A program made the translations under genes and the position numbers. 64,000 nucleotides of DNA from Scolanthus callimorphus (lineage: Eukaryota > Cnidaria > Anthozoa > Actiniaria > Edwardsiidae): NCBI GenBank assembly GCA_033964015.1, contig CM066923.1:3768978-3832977 (forward strand), in the 5' to 3' direction. Positions 51,586 through 63,788 of this stretch are shown here, piece by piece (position 1 is the stretch's first letter; the number at the start of each line of letters is the position of its first letter). Below the pieces are notes generated by a model that worked only from the letters and a program-made list of their open reading frames with translations, did not search any database and was not told the origin of the DNA.

Positions 51586-54500
51586 ATGGCTACTGCCACC
51601 ACTAACATCCCAGCCAACATGACCGAAACGCCTACTGCTAATAACATTACAGATGTTGAAAAAGGCGACGCTCGCGGGCCAAGCAATGGGAATGACGACC
51701 TCCGCATGGATGTGGGAACCGAGAGTATTCAAGTGGAGGTCCAAACGCGTCCTGACGGGGGATGGGGTTGGGTAGTTTGTCTCGGCGCCTTTTTCATCCA
51801 GTTTCTGATGCTAGGAGTGCAGAATTCGGCGGGTATTATATACACAGCGCTGGTGGACAGATTCAACGCGCATCGAGGGGTTACAGGTAGGACAAGTTAC
51901 TGACTTGGGCGCGCCGCAATACGGCTTTTATTTTAGTTTTAAAGTTTCCATTAATATATCTCTTTTACATGACTTTCTTGTGGTCCTACACGGATTTCCA
52001 AAAGGAAAAGCGGTTGAACGTACACGACCGCTAGACATAGAGGTTGGATAATACTTGAGGGCTGTTTTACAGTATATATGCCTCCGAGAGCCAGGCCATT
52101 GCACCGGGAGACAAGAGTGCAAAATATTGAATCAATTCATTTTTTAGCTTGTTGCGTTTCCATTGGTATTGGCTGTGACTTTTTTTTAGCGCGGTTAGCA
52201 AATATCCGGCAATACCATGTTAATAGATTCACGAATCAGAGCGTGTGCTATTATGGCTGTAATCGTCCTTTGTTGGACTGCAATATCTTATTTCTTATAC
52301 AGCCTGGGTCGGCTCCCTAGCAACGGGAATGATGTTCTTCCTTGGACCTCTAACAACATCCCTGTGCGAGCGCTACGGATGCCGGGTAGTGGCTCTTGCC
52401 GGGGCTACGCTGTGTACCATGGGGTTGCTTCTATCATCTTTCGTCACCAGTCTTCCCGTCCTGTACTTCACATACGGTATCATTTGGGGGGCTGGTACGA
52501 GCTTGTGCTATTTCCCCACTATCATCGTTCTCTCCAAGTACTTCCTAGTGCGCCTTTCACTGGTAAATGGACTGGTTACCGCAGGCAGTGGCGTGGGTAC
52601 CCTGTGTATGGGCCCTGTGGTACAACTATTATTCTCACACCTTGGCTACGAGCATGCCTTTCGTGTGCTTGCCGCTGTCATGTTGCCGGTGTTCATCTGT
52701 GGCGCGCTGTTCCGTCCCGTTCGTCCCACATTCAACCAGGGAAGGGAGCGTAGTGACTCGACCAGAAGTCGAATGCGAAAGCTGTTCTACTGGGAAATCT
52801 TTAAGAACAAAGGCTATGTTATCTGGATGGTGTGCTTGTCAACTTTCATGCTCGGGTACTTCGTTCCGTTTGTTCACTTGGTAAGTCGACACAGCTATCA
52901 GAGCTTCAATGGGAGGGGAGACGGGAGATTTGCTAACCATCGAGAGGGGTGATCGAGGAGAGAAGAAATGGACGCGTCTCCCCCTGGTCTTTTCCATGTA
53001 TTCAAGTTCTTCACTCTAGCGGCTCTAAACAACTGCGACGTAGACCAAAGTTCTCGTAGCGTCAGGCCGTTGCAAGTACCAAATTCTTAATGGATGACCC
53101 CATTCAAGAATCCCTTTGGAAAAAGCTGAAAACATAATCTATAACGTTTATATGTATTTTCTAATTAGGTTCGTCACGCCGAAGATATGGGGGTTCATCC
53201 GACAAAAGCCTCGTTTCTCATCGGCTATATCTCGATTGCGTCGACTCTCGGCCGACTAGTCTTCGGAAAGATCGCGGATTCTCCGTGCATCAATCGACTT
53301 CACGTGTACCAGGTAATGATATGTGCCTCAACTGATAAAGAGTGAAAGAAAGAAGAGCTCGCAGGCCAAGGTGCTAAACAATGTAAGAAAAAAAGAGCTT
53401 GTGTATGAAAAAGTGCTTGGAGATAAATCATGGTGTCTAACCAAGGAAAATTGATATGTAAACTACTTCTGAATAATTTCTTTGCCAACCAATCATACGC
53501 TTTGCTACTGAATGGCTTCTCTGTCAACCAATTATATGCTTTGCATGCTACTGAATGGCTTCTCCTGTCAACCAATCGCATGCTATGTTACTGAATGCTT
53601 CCTCAATTAGCGGCAACTTCACAAAATTCAAAACGAAAACGGTATATCCACGCATGCACGCAATGAGAACAGCATATAAATATTAAAATTCCGCAAACTT
53701 CAGTTTTGTTACAGGAAAAATGCAATGAAAATATATACATTCTTTCCTATTTTTTAAAGATTTCATGCAATTCATTTGTCTCTCTTTCTTCGGCAGTTTG
53801 GTTTCCTTGTCATGGCTATGTGCTCCATCTTTGTAACCATGGTGACGGATTACGCGGGGTTGGTGACGTATTCAGTGGTGTTCGGGTTTTTCGAGGGCTG
53901 TTACGTGGTGCTTATACCGGTCATAACAAGTGACATAGTGGGGATGGACAAATTGTCATACGCCCTTGGTAGTATGTTTACCGTCATGGCATTTCCTATA
54001 ATGCTCGGGCCACCAATAGCAGGTAAGATTCTGTCGTTTTGCCGACGTTGCAAAACTTCCTTATTAGGAAATTCTCCCTTAACTTATTTGGAATGTCTGT
54101 AAGTACTTTTCCTCATATCTTAGCGAAAAAGCAGGAAAATTGACCAAAACTTGCAGATACTCGAGAAACATCATTCTCTTGGTCGCCATTTTGTTTTTAC
54201 CCCCCGCCGAGGGGCCTGAGACACGTTTTGAACACCACAGGCAACCCGCGGTGGAAGAGCCCGTGTCAGCCGCCATTTTGACAGCATAGCAACACACCAA
54301 CAAGTCGGAGAAAGCATCCATTGCCATCGGCAGATTTAGAGAATATAGAGCAATGTCATCGATTGGTAATTCTTTACGTTTGTCTTCTAATATTGAACGA
54401 AAACAATGAGGATTGGCTGATACGGGCTCTTTATAAGTCAAGTGTAGAATTTGCGACTCGAACAATAAGGCGCCATTTTTTGTAGATTTCCTGTGATGGT

Positions 54501-55468
54501 ATAGTCCAAACAAATACGTGTACACATCAGAACCCGAGGCTCTACTAAGGCCCTGTCCACACTAACGCGTTTTCAAAAGTATTCTTTTTCAAACTTATAC
54601 GGATTCGCAGCGTGTTAATAGTGTGGACGGGAGATTTAGCTCCAAACAAGCGATCAGTTGTTATTTGATGTGACGTGTGCAAGGACAATCTCAAATTAAT
54701 GGTACAGTTGACGTTTTCGTTTTCATTTTTATCCGGATTCGACCGTCCACACTAAAACGATGCCTGCGTAGCAAGCGCAAAAGGGAAAGGGAGAGCGGCT
54801 CCGGGCGACCCTCTCCCTTTCCCTTTTGCGCTTGCTACGCAGGCTAGATATTATACGGATTCGTTTTTATTCACTTTCGATAGCGTTTTCAAACTTATAC
54901 GGATTCGATGAAAACGATCAGCGTGTTAGTGTGGACGGAATGCCTAAACGTATCAAAAAGTATACGGAATAAAACGAAAACGCGTTAGTGTGGACGGGGT
55001 CTAAATGTCCCAATGTAAAGGCCGGTTTACACTTACAATTTTTCTCGCACGAGTTGCGATTCCAACTCGTCTTTTGTAAACGAGATGCAACTCCGGTGCG
55101 ATTTCTGTGCTCTCTTTTCTTCAAATCGTATGAAGTTGCAAAGAGTTTCGAACATGTTTGAAGTCTCTGCGGCAGATCGCGCCAAGTTGCACCTTGTAGT
55201 TTACATAGTAATCTCGAGTTGACGCGTACGTGTGAGAAAACTGCCTTGACTCGCGCAGCAAAAAATGCAGCAAAAATTGCAAGTGTAATGCCGTCCTGGT
55301 ATAAGAAACCTATACTATCGTTATATTTTGTCAGGTTGGATGTACGATCTGACCGGTGAATATGCGCTGGCATTTTACCTATGTGGAGCTACAGCCTTCC
55401 TTCCCGCCTGCGTAATGTATCTCATCCCCTGTCTCACCAAACCGCGCACCCAGAAAAACACCCCCTGA
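51586..55468 (+). CDS. SLC16/monocarboxylate-transporter-like protein (copy A)
   Basis: Five exons: 51586-51886, 52303-52880, 53169-53312, 53797-54022, 55335-55468; 460 residues, normal for the MCT family. The family signature before the first membrane helix is DGGWGW (residues 57-62). Further marks are GPLTTSLCERYG, the CYFPTIIVLSKYF...NGLVTAGSGVG loop, FLIGYISIASTLGRLVFG and GPPIAGWMYD. About twelve membrane helices with a polar loop near residues 245-270 fit the major facilitator fold. Substrate cannot be told from sequence; the family moves monocarboxylates, amino acids or thyroid hormone. The ATG at 51586 is the first in frame. After the stop at 55466-55468 another frame stays open and coding-like to 55656, suggesting a 1-base slip at the CCCCC run at 55461-55465 and a longer true tail. 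Introns hold several MITEs. Confidence 0.92.
54028..54437. mobile_element. Repeat D copy 2 joined to MITE family A copy 4
   Basis: 54028-54255 matches 8812-9036 (CTGTCGTTTTGCCGACGTTG to AACACCACA) and starts 6 bp after the donor of SLC16 copy A exon 4. 54256-54437 is a MITE A copy (GAGCCCGTGTCAGCC to ACGGGCTCTTTA). Confidence 0.75.
54550..55003. mobile_element. TIR element with CCACACTAACGCGTTTTC ends and a nested hairpin
   Basis: Ends CCTGTCCACACTAACGCGTT and its complement at 54980-55003. Inside, 54763-54845 is a near-perfect hairpin with 37-bp arms GCCTGCGTAGCAAGCGCAAA, apparently a second insertion. In the last intron of SLC16 copy A. Confidence 0.75.
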
Positions 55469-55656
55469 CCTCCCAGCTCACTACCCCACGGGCGGGAATT
55501 ATACGAAACGAGGAACCTGTGGCAAGCGTGACACCGAAACAGCTGAGGCAAGGATTCCTGGGCTCTTATTTCGGGACGAGACTGCTGAGTGAAGGGGCGG
55601 TATTTGAAGCGCCAAGCTATGAGATTCTTAGAGTCTTGGGTCGCGAAAAGCTGTAG
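55469..55656 (+). other. Possible frameshifted C-terminal tail of SLC16 copy A
   Basis: Directly after the stop of copy A, in the next frame, 62 codons read without interruption and look like protein rather than noise (for example RNEEPVASVTPK, GFLGSYFGTR and SYEILRVLGREKL before the stop). If the C-run at 55461-55465 has one base too many or too few, this is the native cytoplasmic tail; otherwise it is 3' untranslated sequence. Confidence 0.4.
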
Positions 55657-56237
55657 AAGTATTTAGAAGTATTCAAACGCTAATAACGTGACGAACAAGA
55701 CACTAAGTATTTATGTTGCAAATCTCGCAATGTGTGTGACACGGCGTGCGTGACGATAGGCTCGAGTTTGAAACGTCACGCAAAGCTGTCGCGATTCTTT
55801 CAGAAAATCGCCATAGAAAAGGGCTCAAGACCATATAGCGTCCTGCCTCACAAGTCTCTGCTGCGGAAGGTCACCCTGCGAGAAAGTGATTGTATACTTT
55901 GGAAAGGAGTTGCGAATGACCACATGGCGATATGTGTTTGCCTGTAACTCGAAGAATTTGCCAAAATGGCTGCTGTAGCTACTCTTGTGACCTTGAACCA
56001 ACTCCCCAATTAAAAAAAAATAAAAAACAAAGAAAGAAAACAACAAAAGGTTTATGAGTTATGACATGGAGTGGTAGGTTAGAGCAGATTTCAGATGTGG
56101 AGTCTTTGTATAGCATGTGGAGTCTTTGTATAGCAAGCCATTGAGAATGAGAAAAACAAAAACAATCCACTGATAGGGCAGTTGTTGAATTTGTCTCGCT
56201 GCTGATTGGCTTGGTAGTGATCTGAAATCCGCTCTGA

Positions 56238-56757
56238 GCGGGGGTCCTGTGGTTTGTTTCCCCATCTGGCACTCGAGCGTATTAAGCCGGGGAAATACGA
56301 GGCACAAAATCCCTCAACTTGTCGCGCAACATTGTTGCGTTGCAAGTCTAATGTTTGTTGCTCGTTTTTCATCAAATTCACAACTTGTCGCGCAACATTT
56401 TGTTTTGATGATCACACATTCGATACCAAGACGGATTTGGCCCCTTAGCACTTCATTTCTATTGACCAACCAACTTGAATCGTAGGCAAAATGTTGCGCG
56501 ACAAGTTGTGTGTTTGATGAAAAACGAGCAACAAAGCCAGAATTTGTGTCTCAAAGTAGACCCGCGCTCTACTTCGCACAACAAGTTTTCACAACCTGCA
56601 ACAAATGTTTCTGATGCGCGACAAGTTGTGGCGCGAGATGAAAAACGCGCAACATCGAACATCAACTTGCAACGCAACAATGTTGCGCGACAAGTTGAGT
56701 GACTTTGTGCCTCGTATTTCCCCGGCTTTAGGGAAACAAATCACAGGACCCCCACTC
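56238..56757. mobile_element. Nested foldback elements between the SLC16 genes
   Basis: Outer inverted ends GGGGGTCCTGTGGTTTGTTT (56240) and its complement near 56755. Inner inverted ends CCGGGGAAATACGAGGCACA (56288) and its complement near 56727. The inner arms contain several CAACTTGTCGCGCAACAT palindromic units. Other intergenic sequence 55657-56237 and 56758-57259 shows nothing I recognise. Confidence 0.75.
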
Positions 56758-57259
56758 AAGCGAAAGAGGTGTATTCTGAAATGAATAGGACGTTTGCACT
56801 ATTGCGTCATTTGACTACGACTACCAGAATCCTTTTCAGTTCTTATGCATGCAGATAAGCCGTTATTGGAAACAATAGGCGATAATTGCGCGAACAAGGG
56901 ACAACGCAAAGGTTTCTGGTAGTCGCAGTAAAATACGTCATAATGAACGGAACACGGAGCATTGCGACTTGGTGAGGTGTGGCGTTGTTTAATATACTTT
57001 CTAGTAAAATGTATTCACAATAGCAATGATTTCTAATCCGATTTACAGGGTTTAGATGTGATCCTCTAAACCCTGTTGCAATCACGATTTATTTTCCCAC
57101 TCATCACGCTCCCTTCATTCGGCAAAAGGTTTTCCAGTCCCGTCCCATAAGACACGCAGTTCCTTCCTCCATTTGATTTCTTTTCTTGGCCGCTCACACT
57201 CTACGACGAAACGACCAGCTACACCAGTGTCTGTAGGGCAAACTTAAAACCTCACCGCA

Positions 57260-60200
57260 TCAGACTCGCGATTCCTTTAGCAACTCTTCACTATTCTGGT
57301 CTGATTCAGCGATTCCTCTGACGAAGAAATCAGTCGTCGCCAAGGGTGATGGGGTTGTCACCAAAGTTGATGGCTTTGTCGCCAAAGTTGATGGCGTCGT
57401 CGCCAAAGTTGATGGCGTCGTCGCCAAATGTGATGGAGTCGTCTCTCTAGTCACATTACGGGAAATCTTTCTCAGCGGAATCATGGTATCTCTTCTTCTC
57501 TGACTGGAGCCGGGTCTAGTTAAGTACATCAATGGCGCTCCCTTGTTGTTGCTATGACGATGTGCGTGCGGCACGGGATCAGAGTCGCGCCGGTCAAGTA
57601 AGCAACTCGGGTCAAACACCGGCTGAGCTTCTGATACTGGTGCGGAGCTTTTTCGGATAGGAGCATCAAGCGGACTGAGGGGATATGGAAGTCTTGCCGC
57701 GTCTCTTCGGCCAAGTGGACTTCCGCTTCTTCCGCTGTTGAGTTGACGGGAGAGCATAACCTTTGTAACAGACCCTTGATGCGACATAAACCTATTAAAA
57801 GTCGTGTTCTTGCTAGTATTTAAGGAGGAAATCGACCCCGCAACTGAACAATCTCGCGAGTCACTGTTCTCTGAGATATTCTGGTAGAGGCCGTGACTTG
57901 AGTATCCTGTATCATTCAAGCTAGAGCACGCTTGCGCGAGGTAATCGTCGGCTTCGTCCGACGAGTTGAAAGTCGAATGCACTGAAGCGATGAACGAGCC
58001 TATTCGACTGTCTACCGAGTCGCGCTTAAAGCCCCCGCCAGGAGTGTTCGGCAAAAGCCAGGGGATCAGAAACATAAGAAGTGCAGCTAGAGTTGTTGTG
58101 GCGCCGCTGATGTAGAAGGCTGTGTTGTAAGATAGGGACGCGTCATATATTAGCCCTGAAAACACCAGAGAGGATGTTACATTTATCTTTTCCGTGCTCA
58201 TTTATTGTTCATAAGCTACGGCTATAAACTAGGACACACGAAGCGCGCATATTTCCCCAAGTGGTTAAAGGCCCATCACCAACCGAGAGCCTTTGCGGAC
58301 TCTTAGCCAATCAGAGCATCCGAAAAACAGTGGATCAATTTGAAAACAATAGAAAACGGGGCGCAAAGGCTCCCGGTTGGTGATGGGCCTTTAAACTGGG
58401 AAACATAACACGCGTGTCTCGGACACAAAAATCGTTTCTTGTCTGACGAAGGAACATGTCTTTGTGTCCCAGCTACAAAACGTTTCGCGCGCAGCAATGT
58501 TTCTGGCGTGGCTAAATTGGGAAACATGAAGGAAACATGTATCCGGCTATAAACAGAGCTAATGGGCTAACGGTGTTTACATCTTTTTGCCCCCCTTTTC
58601 AGCTAATGTGATTATTATTTGGGTCTATACACTTGTTAAATTTTCTCACTGGATCGGATGCACGATCTGAATTGGTAAACAACAATATGTAAACACCGTT
58701 AGCCGATAAGGTCTATTCAGGTATGAGGTAACTATGGCATGTGATTTTATCAGTTTTACATCTAGTCGTGTGAAATGAACTTCAGTGTTGCGTGACAAAT
58801 GTCTAGCCCTGTAACGCGGTCGAGTGAATGCGTGACAAAACTAACAGATAGTGACATACCGGCAAGAGGGGGACCCAAAGTGATTGCCAAAGATATAACT
58901 CCATATAGATTCCCAACAGCACTATTCAGCTTATGTGCGCCAACGATATCCGTGATCACAACGGCAATTAGCACAACATACATCCCGTCAAACAGCCCCA
59001 ACATCACCATGACAGCAGCAAATGATTGATAGTCGTGAGCTATGGGGCAAAGGGTTGTCGTAATTCCGAACCCGACCACCGCGAACTGGGTCATGTACAG
59101 TCGATTCACGTACGGATGGTCCGAGAACTTTCCGAAGAGAATCCGACTGATTGTCGAGGAGATAGACATGTAGCCGATAAGCAAGGCGCCGTCGGAGGCT
59201 GGGATGCCGAACGACACCACGTGACTAACCTGTGGAGATCAAAGGAGTTGTCATAGCGAAGTTTATTTCGGTAGGTTTCTTTGATAGTGAAAAAGTATTC
59301 TAAAACGTATGACCCGTTGACCCAAGCTTTCAAAACATTTTTTTTCGGCTTTGCTGTTTTGCCTGTCAAACCTTATGAGCCAATCGGGTTCTTGCTCGGT
59401 TTCGCCTAGTGCAATCGCATGGCTTCCGTCGCGGCGTTGTCTGGTTTTCCTACAGAGGGAAGCCAGTGAAGTGCACTAGACGAAACAGGGCAAGGTCTTC
59501 ATTGGCCCAGATGTTTTAACTAGCCGGTAAAAACTCAAAATATTGCTTCCGTCGCGACGTTGTCTGGTTTTTCCTACAGAGGGAAGCCAGTGGATGGTTT
59601 GACTAGCCGAAAAAATGAAAATCCCAAAAGTGCCGTTCTGAAAATGAACAGCGCAAAACAACGGATTTAAGCACATCACCAAATTACGCACAACAAGATG
59701 GCGCGTTGCCATATTAGTAACATACACACACACCACTGTTTTTCAAAATAATTGACTCACCAAATGCACATAAGGAATAAAATATCCCAACATGAAAAGC
59801 GAGACAGCTAAAGTATAAGTGACGAAAGCCTTGTTTGACCACACCTTCACGTCAATAAAGGGTGAGGGCGCTTTACGCATGTTATACAGCTGCTCTAGTG
59901 GTGTCTGGAATCGCCTGTAGGAGAGAGACGCTAAAATCAGTAGCGACATGACGCCGGCGAGTATCTGTAACGTGACAGGAAGGCCGTAGCGTTTGAAGAG
60001 GAACTGTAGAAGTGGGCCAAAGGTCAGGGTACCAATACCACTTCCTGGAAAAGACCGATGTGATTATAATATGGGTTGATCGTTGTTTAGTTCGGTGCAC
60101 TGCGTCAGTACATCATTAAAGAGCCTCTGTCAGCCTCCATTTTGTCATCCTAGCAACATACCAAGACAGAGAATGCATCCATTTCCATCGGCTGATTTTG

Positions 60201-63200
60201 GGGATGTAGTGCAATAGTTTCGATAGAATTCGATAAATGAATAACAAAACTTTGTTTTTAGAAGTCTATTTGAAAACAATAACAAAGGAGTGGCTGACTA
60301 GGGCTCTTTAAACGCACTACATGTTATTTAGCAGTTGCAAAAAAAAAAAAAACACAAAAACAATCCACACCCCCTGTTGCTTTCCTCCTCAGCTTCCCGC
60401 TCATGAATTCCAGTGAATTCCTTCATGGCCATCCTGGACTTTATGGTTACCCACCCTGGCATTCAACATTTTTGGAATACCAAACCTGGAATTTTACTCC
60501 CTAATAAGGAATTCCAGGCTGCTCTAGTTTAAAGTTAAGTTCAAGTTATTTCACAGCTGCCGTATATATGGCGGTACATTGGCTTAATGACCAATAATCA
60601 GTTATTAGAAGGGTTACCAAACATTGGACGGCTAGGAATACCAGATGATTCTAAAACTTACCCGCCGTGACAATTCCATTGACAAGTGAAAGTCTTCTGC
60701 AGAAATACTGCCCAGGTACAGTAAGAGTCGGAAAGTAGCAAAAACTCGAGCCTACCCCCCAAAGGAAACTATAAGTCACGTACAACTTAGGGAAATCTGT
60801 GACGAAAGATGTGAGAAGCATCGCTAACACGCAGAGAATTCCGCCAATAAACGCTACTGTTTTGCTACCCATTCGCTCGTTTAGACCGCTCGTGAGTGGT
60901 CCAAACAGGTACATCACTCCAACTGCCGAGGATCCTATCCAGGCTGCAAGAAGAAACAGGGAAATGGAGATTTAGTGCAGCCGAGATGGGTACAAAACGT
61001 TTTAGACTTTTTAGACAGAACCGAGATAACATTTAACAATTAGTCGCCGAAGCGACGTAAATATCATCGTTCGCCGATATTTACGGAGTCTGAAGCGTCT
61101 AAGGCCAGTTTCAGACGTCGAACTTTTGCCGCGTCGAATCCAATTATTAGAAGTTTCATTTGCAGCTTCTAGGACACTTTGACTAGTGCGAAAGGAAAAT
61201 CTAAATGAACCATGGCAGAACAAAAAGAAATGTAAAGTTTGTTTTTCTTGTTTATTCTTTCTTTGGCTGTGAAATGGAGAAAACAGTCGGCTGAATTGGA
61301 TTCGACGCGGCAAAAGATCGACTTTCTAAACAGGCCTAATTGTTTCAGTATAATTACTCAAGCGACTTTTAAGATTTTCGACAAAAAACGTCTCGACCAA
61401 TCAGGGAGCAATTATACTAATTGGTATTAACGATCATGTTTTATGAAATGGCCAATACATCACAGTTTGTACACCCAACATATGGAAGTGCTAATAGCAA
61501 CTTGTAAGAAAATACAAATTTCGTGCTCCTCCTTTTGGGTTAATCTATCTCCCCTGAAACATTTATAAACGATTTGGAGCATAAACTAGGTCAGCACTTC
61601 CCAATACAAATTAGAATGCTTAAAGACCTTTCTTTGGCGAACATCCGTGAAAACGAGCACGTGGAAAAACGAGCGCCGATGTCTTGAAGAACCGAGAAGG
61701 CACGAGAGAGAACCGAAGGCACGAGCGAGAACCGAAGGCACTTCACGCCATCGTCGCGCCTTCGGCCCTCCTCTTCGCGCGCTCGTTGTGCCAGACGTTC
61801 GCCAACTACAAGGAGTCTACAAATACGCCATCGTACCTGTTGCGGCCTTGCTCTTGCCAAAGTCATCCAGTAGAAAAGTAAAGAGAATCCCAAATGAGTT
61901 GTGAACACCAAGAACAATGAATTGAACCATGAAGGCAGACGCGCAGATCATCCATCCCCACTCCCCCTCGGGCACGAATTTGACCCCGTCTAAGTTTGAG
62001 ACAACGAGGGAGACCGAACGACTGGTGTGCTGAGAGAACGAGCTGTCCTCGCCTGAATGAGAAAAAAAGGGGATTTTTTTTAACACGCTTCAATGCCATT
62101 TAAAATGATGTGGTTTACGATAGAGAATCTTGTTGCTGATGCTGCTTTTGTTGCACGTGTTATTTTCAAGGCACAGGAACCCCGCGCGCTAAATCAAAAT
62201 CCCTCACGACAGTGATCGCGTATTTATAACATATGTATATTTGTTTCGGTAGGTTATCAATAAATACAATAAAATGAATAATACATAATTCTAATTTCAA
62301 AAAACTTTTCCATAGCCCATTTGAAAAAGCTCCTTTTTCCAAAACTTTCCAGGTCCTGGAAAATGGCATTAGTCAATTTCCAAAACTTTCCAAAACCTGT
62401 ACGGACCCTGAAATAAACGAACGGGCAAATTTGGTTTGATTAGGCAAAATATCAGGGCCGTTTGGTCTTGCCATTGGTATTTTGGCCCCACTGCGTCCCG
62501 TCAAAATACGAACCACGGCTCGACCAAAATCGGCCCAATATTTTGCTGAATCAAACGAAATTTGCCTGATATTATCACTACTTTAGGTATATGGTGTCTT
62601 GGTTGATACCCTTTGGGCCCTTTTCATTTGTAGGTCCTACTTCTCGGCAACATACCCGCGATCAGTTTTTATGAGGTTTATGCTAGCATACAAAGCAAGC
62701 TCCATGTGATAACTTCAAAATGAACCGCATTCTCTCGTCCGCGAGAGCAAATTGCAAATACAAATATTCATCGTCGAACAAACATCGCGCGCGCACTCTC
62801 ACGTTTAAGATCCTTTTCCATCAAACATCACTGGAAATTATTTAATGTTTGTTATTTTCTCTGGAAGTAGCTACACGGTTACTCGCACAAACTATGAACA
62901 ATACTTTGAAAGTTTATCTTTTAGAAGCAAAACTCAAGTAGCCAAGATGGCCAGTAAATAAATGAAATCCACTTGCCAAAATAAAGGTCGAGACTTGATC
63001 ATAGAATATTACTATGGTTACATACTTTGTCACTTACCAAACTGCTCTAATTTATCTCCACGTTTTTACCCTTGATTTCCCGGGAGAAAATTGAAACTTT
63101 CCATATATTTAATGTATGTCTCCCGGTTTGATTTCTCGGGATTTTCTCATACAGTTGTTGCATTTGAAACGCAATCTCCAGCTTTTGGAGCTTTCGGGGT

Positions 63201-63459
63201 TGGCAGGTATGGTGGTGTTTGGCGCAGATAGACATAGATAGATTTGAAATGCATACTTACGTTCCGAGGTGGAGAAATCAAATAGGTTACCAGAAGAGGA
63301 GCTTGACATTGTTTCGTGATACGGGGAGTAACTACTTCCAGTGGATGTTTGATCTCTGTCTTCGGAAGACTCGAGATTTAGAGTGACTTTTACCGCGAGT
63401 TCCAAGCTGCTTTCTCTGGGCCCAGGCGCATATCTCCCACCATGTTGTATGCGCTCCAT
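57260..63459 (-). CDS. SLC16/monocarboxylate-transporter-like protein (copy B) with long C-terminal tail
   Basis: Six exons in transcript order: 63261-63459, 61837-62052, 60662-60943, 59761-60044, 58860-59229, 57260-58155; about 748 residues, longer than usual for MCTs because of a roughly 280-residue cytoplasmic tail. The N-terminus is serine-rich and polar; the family signature appears as EGEWGW. Helix regions parallel copy A (GPLTSGLNERMG, GIVTAGSGIGTLTFG, GYMSISSTISRILFG, GPPLAGLIYD). The tail is rich in Ser, Thr, Arg and Asp and ends with five or so repeats of T-T-P-S-T-L-A. Compared with copy A, an intron splits the large middle exon after TAG, and copy A's exons 3 and 4 are one exon here. 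First ATG after an upstream stop is 63459; a 5' exon is possible. Confidence 0.92.
58215..58560. mobile_element. MITE family G copy interrupted by a family B MITE
   Basis: The G copy (CTACGGCTATAAACTAGGAC onward) is split after CCCCAAGTGG by a B element at 58269-58392 with ends AGGCCCATCACCAAC. TTAA on both sides fits a target duplication; the G sequence resumes at ACTGGGAAACATAA. Confidence 0.8.
59330..59640. mobile_element. Foldback element family C, copy 2
   Basis: Shares CGGTTTCGCCTAGTGCAAT and GAGGGAAGCCAGT with 2945-3030, and has a partial internal duplication of the GACGTTGTCTGGTTTT segment. In an SLC16 copy B intron. Confidence 0.65.
60116..60313. mobile_element. MITE family A, copy 5
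   Basis: TTAAAGAGCCTCTGTCAGCC to GACTAGGGCTCTTTAA with the same interior (GCATCCATTTCCATCGGCTG). In an intron of SLC16 copy B. Confidence 0.85.
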
Positions 63460-63788
63460 TTGTAAGTCTGTTGTCCCTATACCAGTCCGGCCCTCGGTAA
63501 AAACATCCACTTATGTTTGTCGCTTACTCACTGATCATATTATGCAACGAACATCTCGAGTTCTGGTATAGCGGTCAATTGTGATTTAAGCTTCGCGGCT
63601 TTGTTTGCTCTTGATTTAGTTGCAACGTTGCGCGTGCGCAGTGACGTAAAGAAATAATTCTAAAGGAAATGTTTTTCCGTTTTGAAACTGGAATCCTTAC
63701 AATGTTACAGATGTAAGTGGAAAAAAATATATCCAACAGAAATGAAAATAGATTAAAATATTATGTTTTCTCCAGTACATAGAGGATA

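Noticed and set aside
52217..52753. 178-codon plus-strand ORF
   Set aside because: Shadow of SLC16 copy A exon 2 in another frame.
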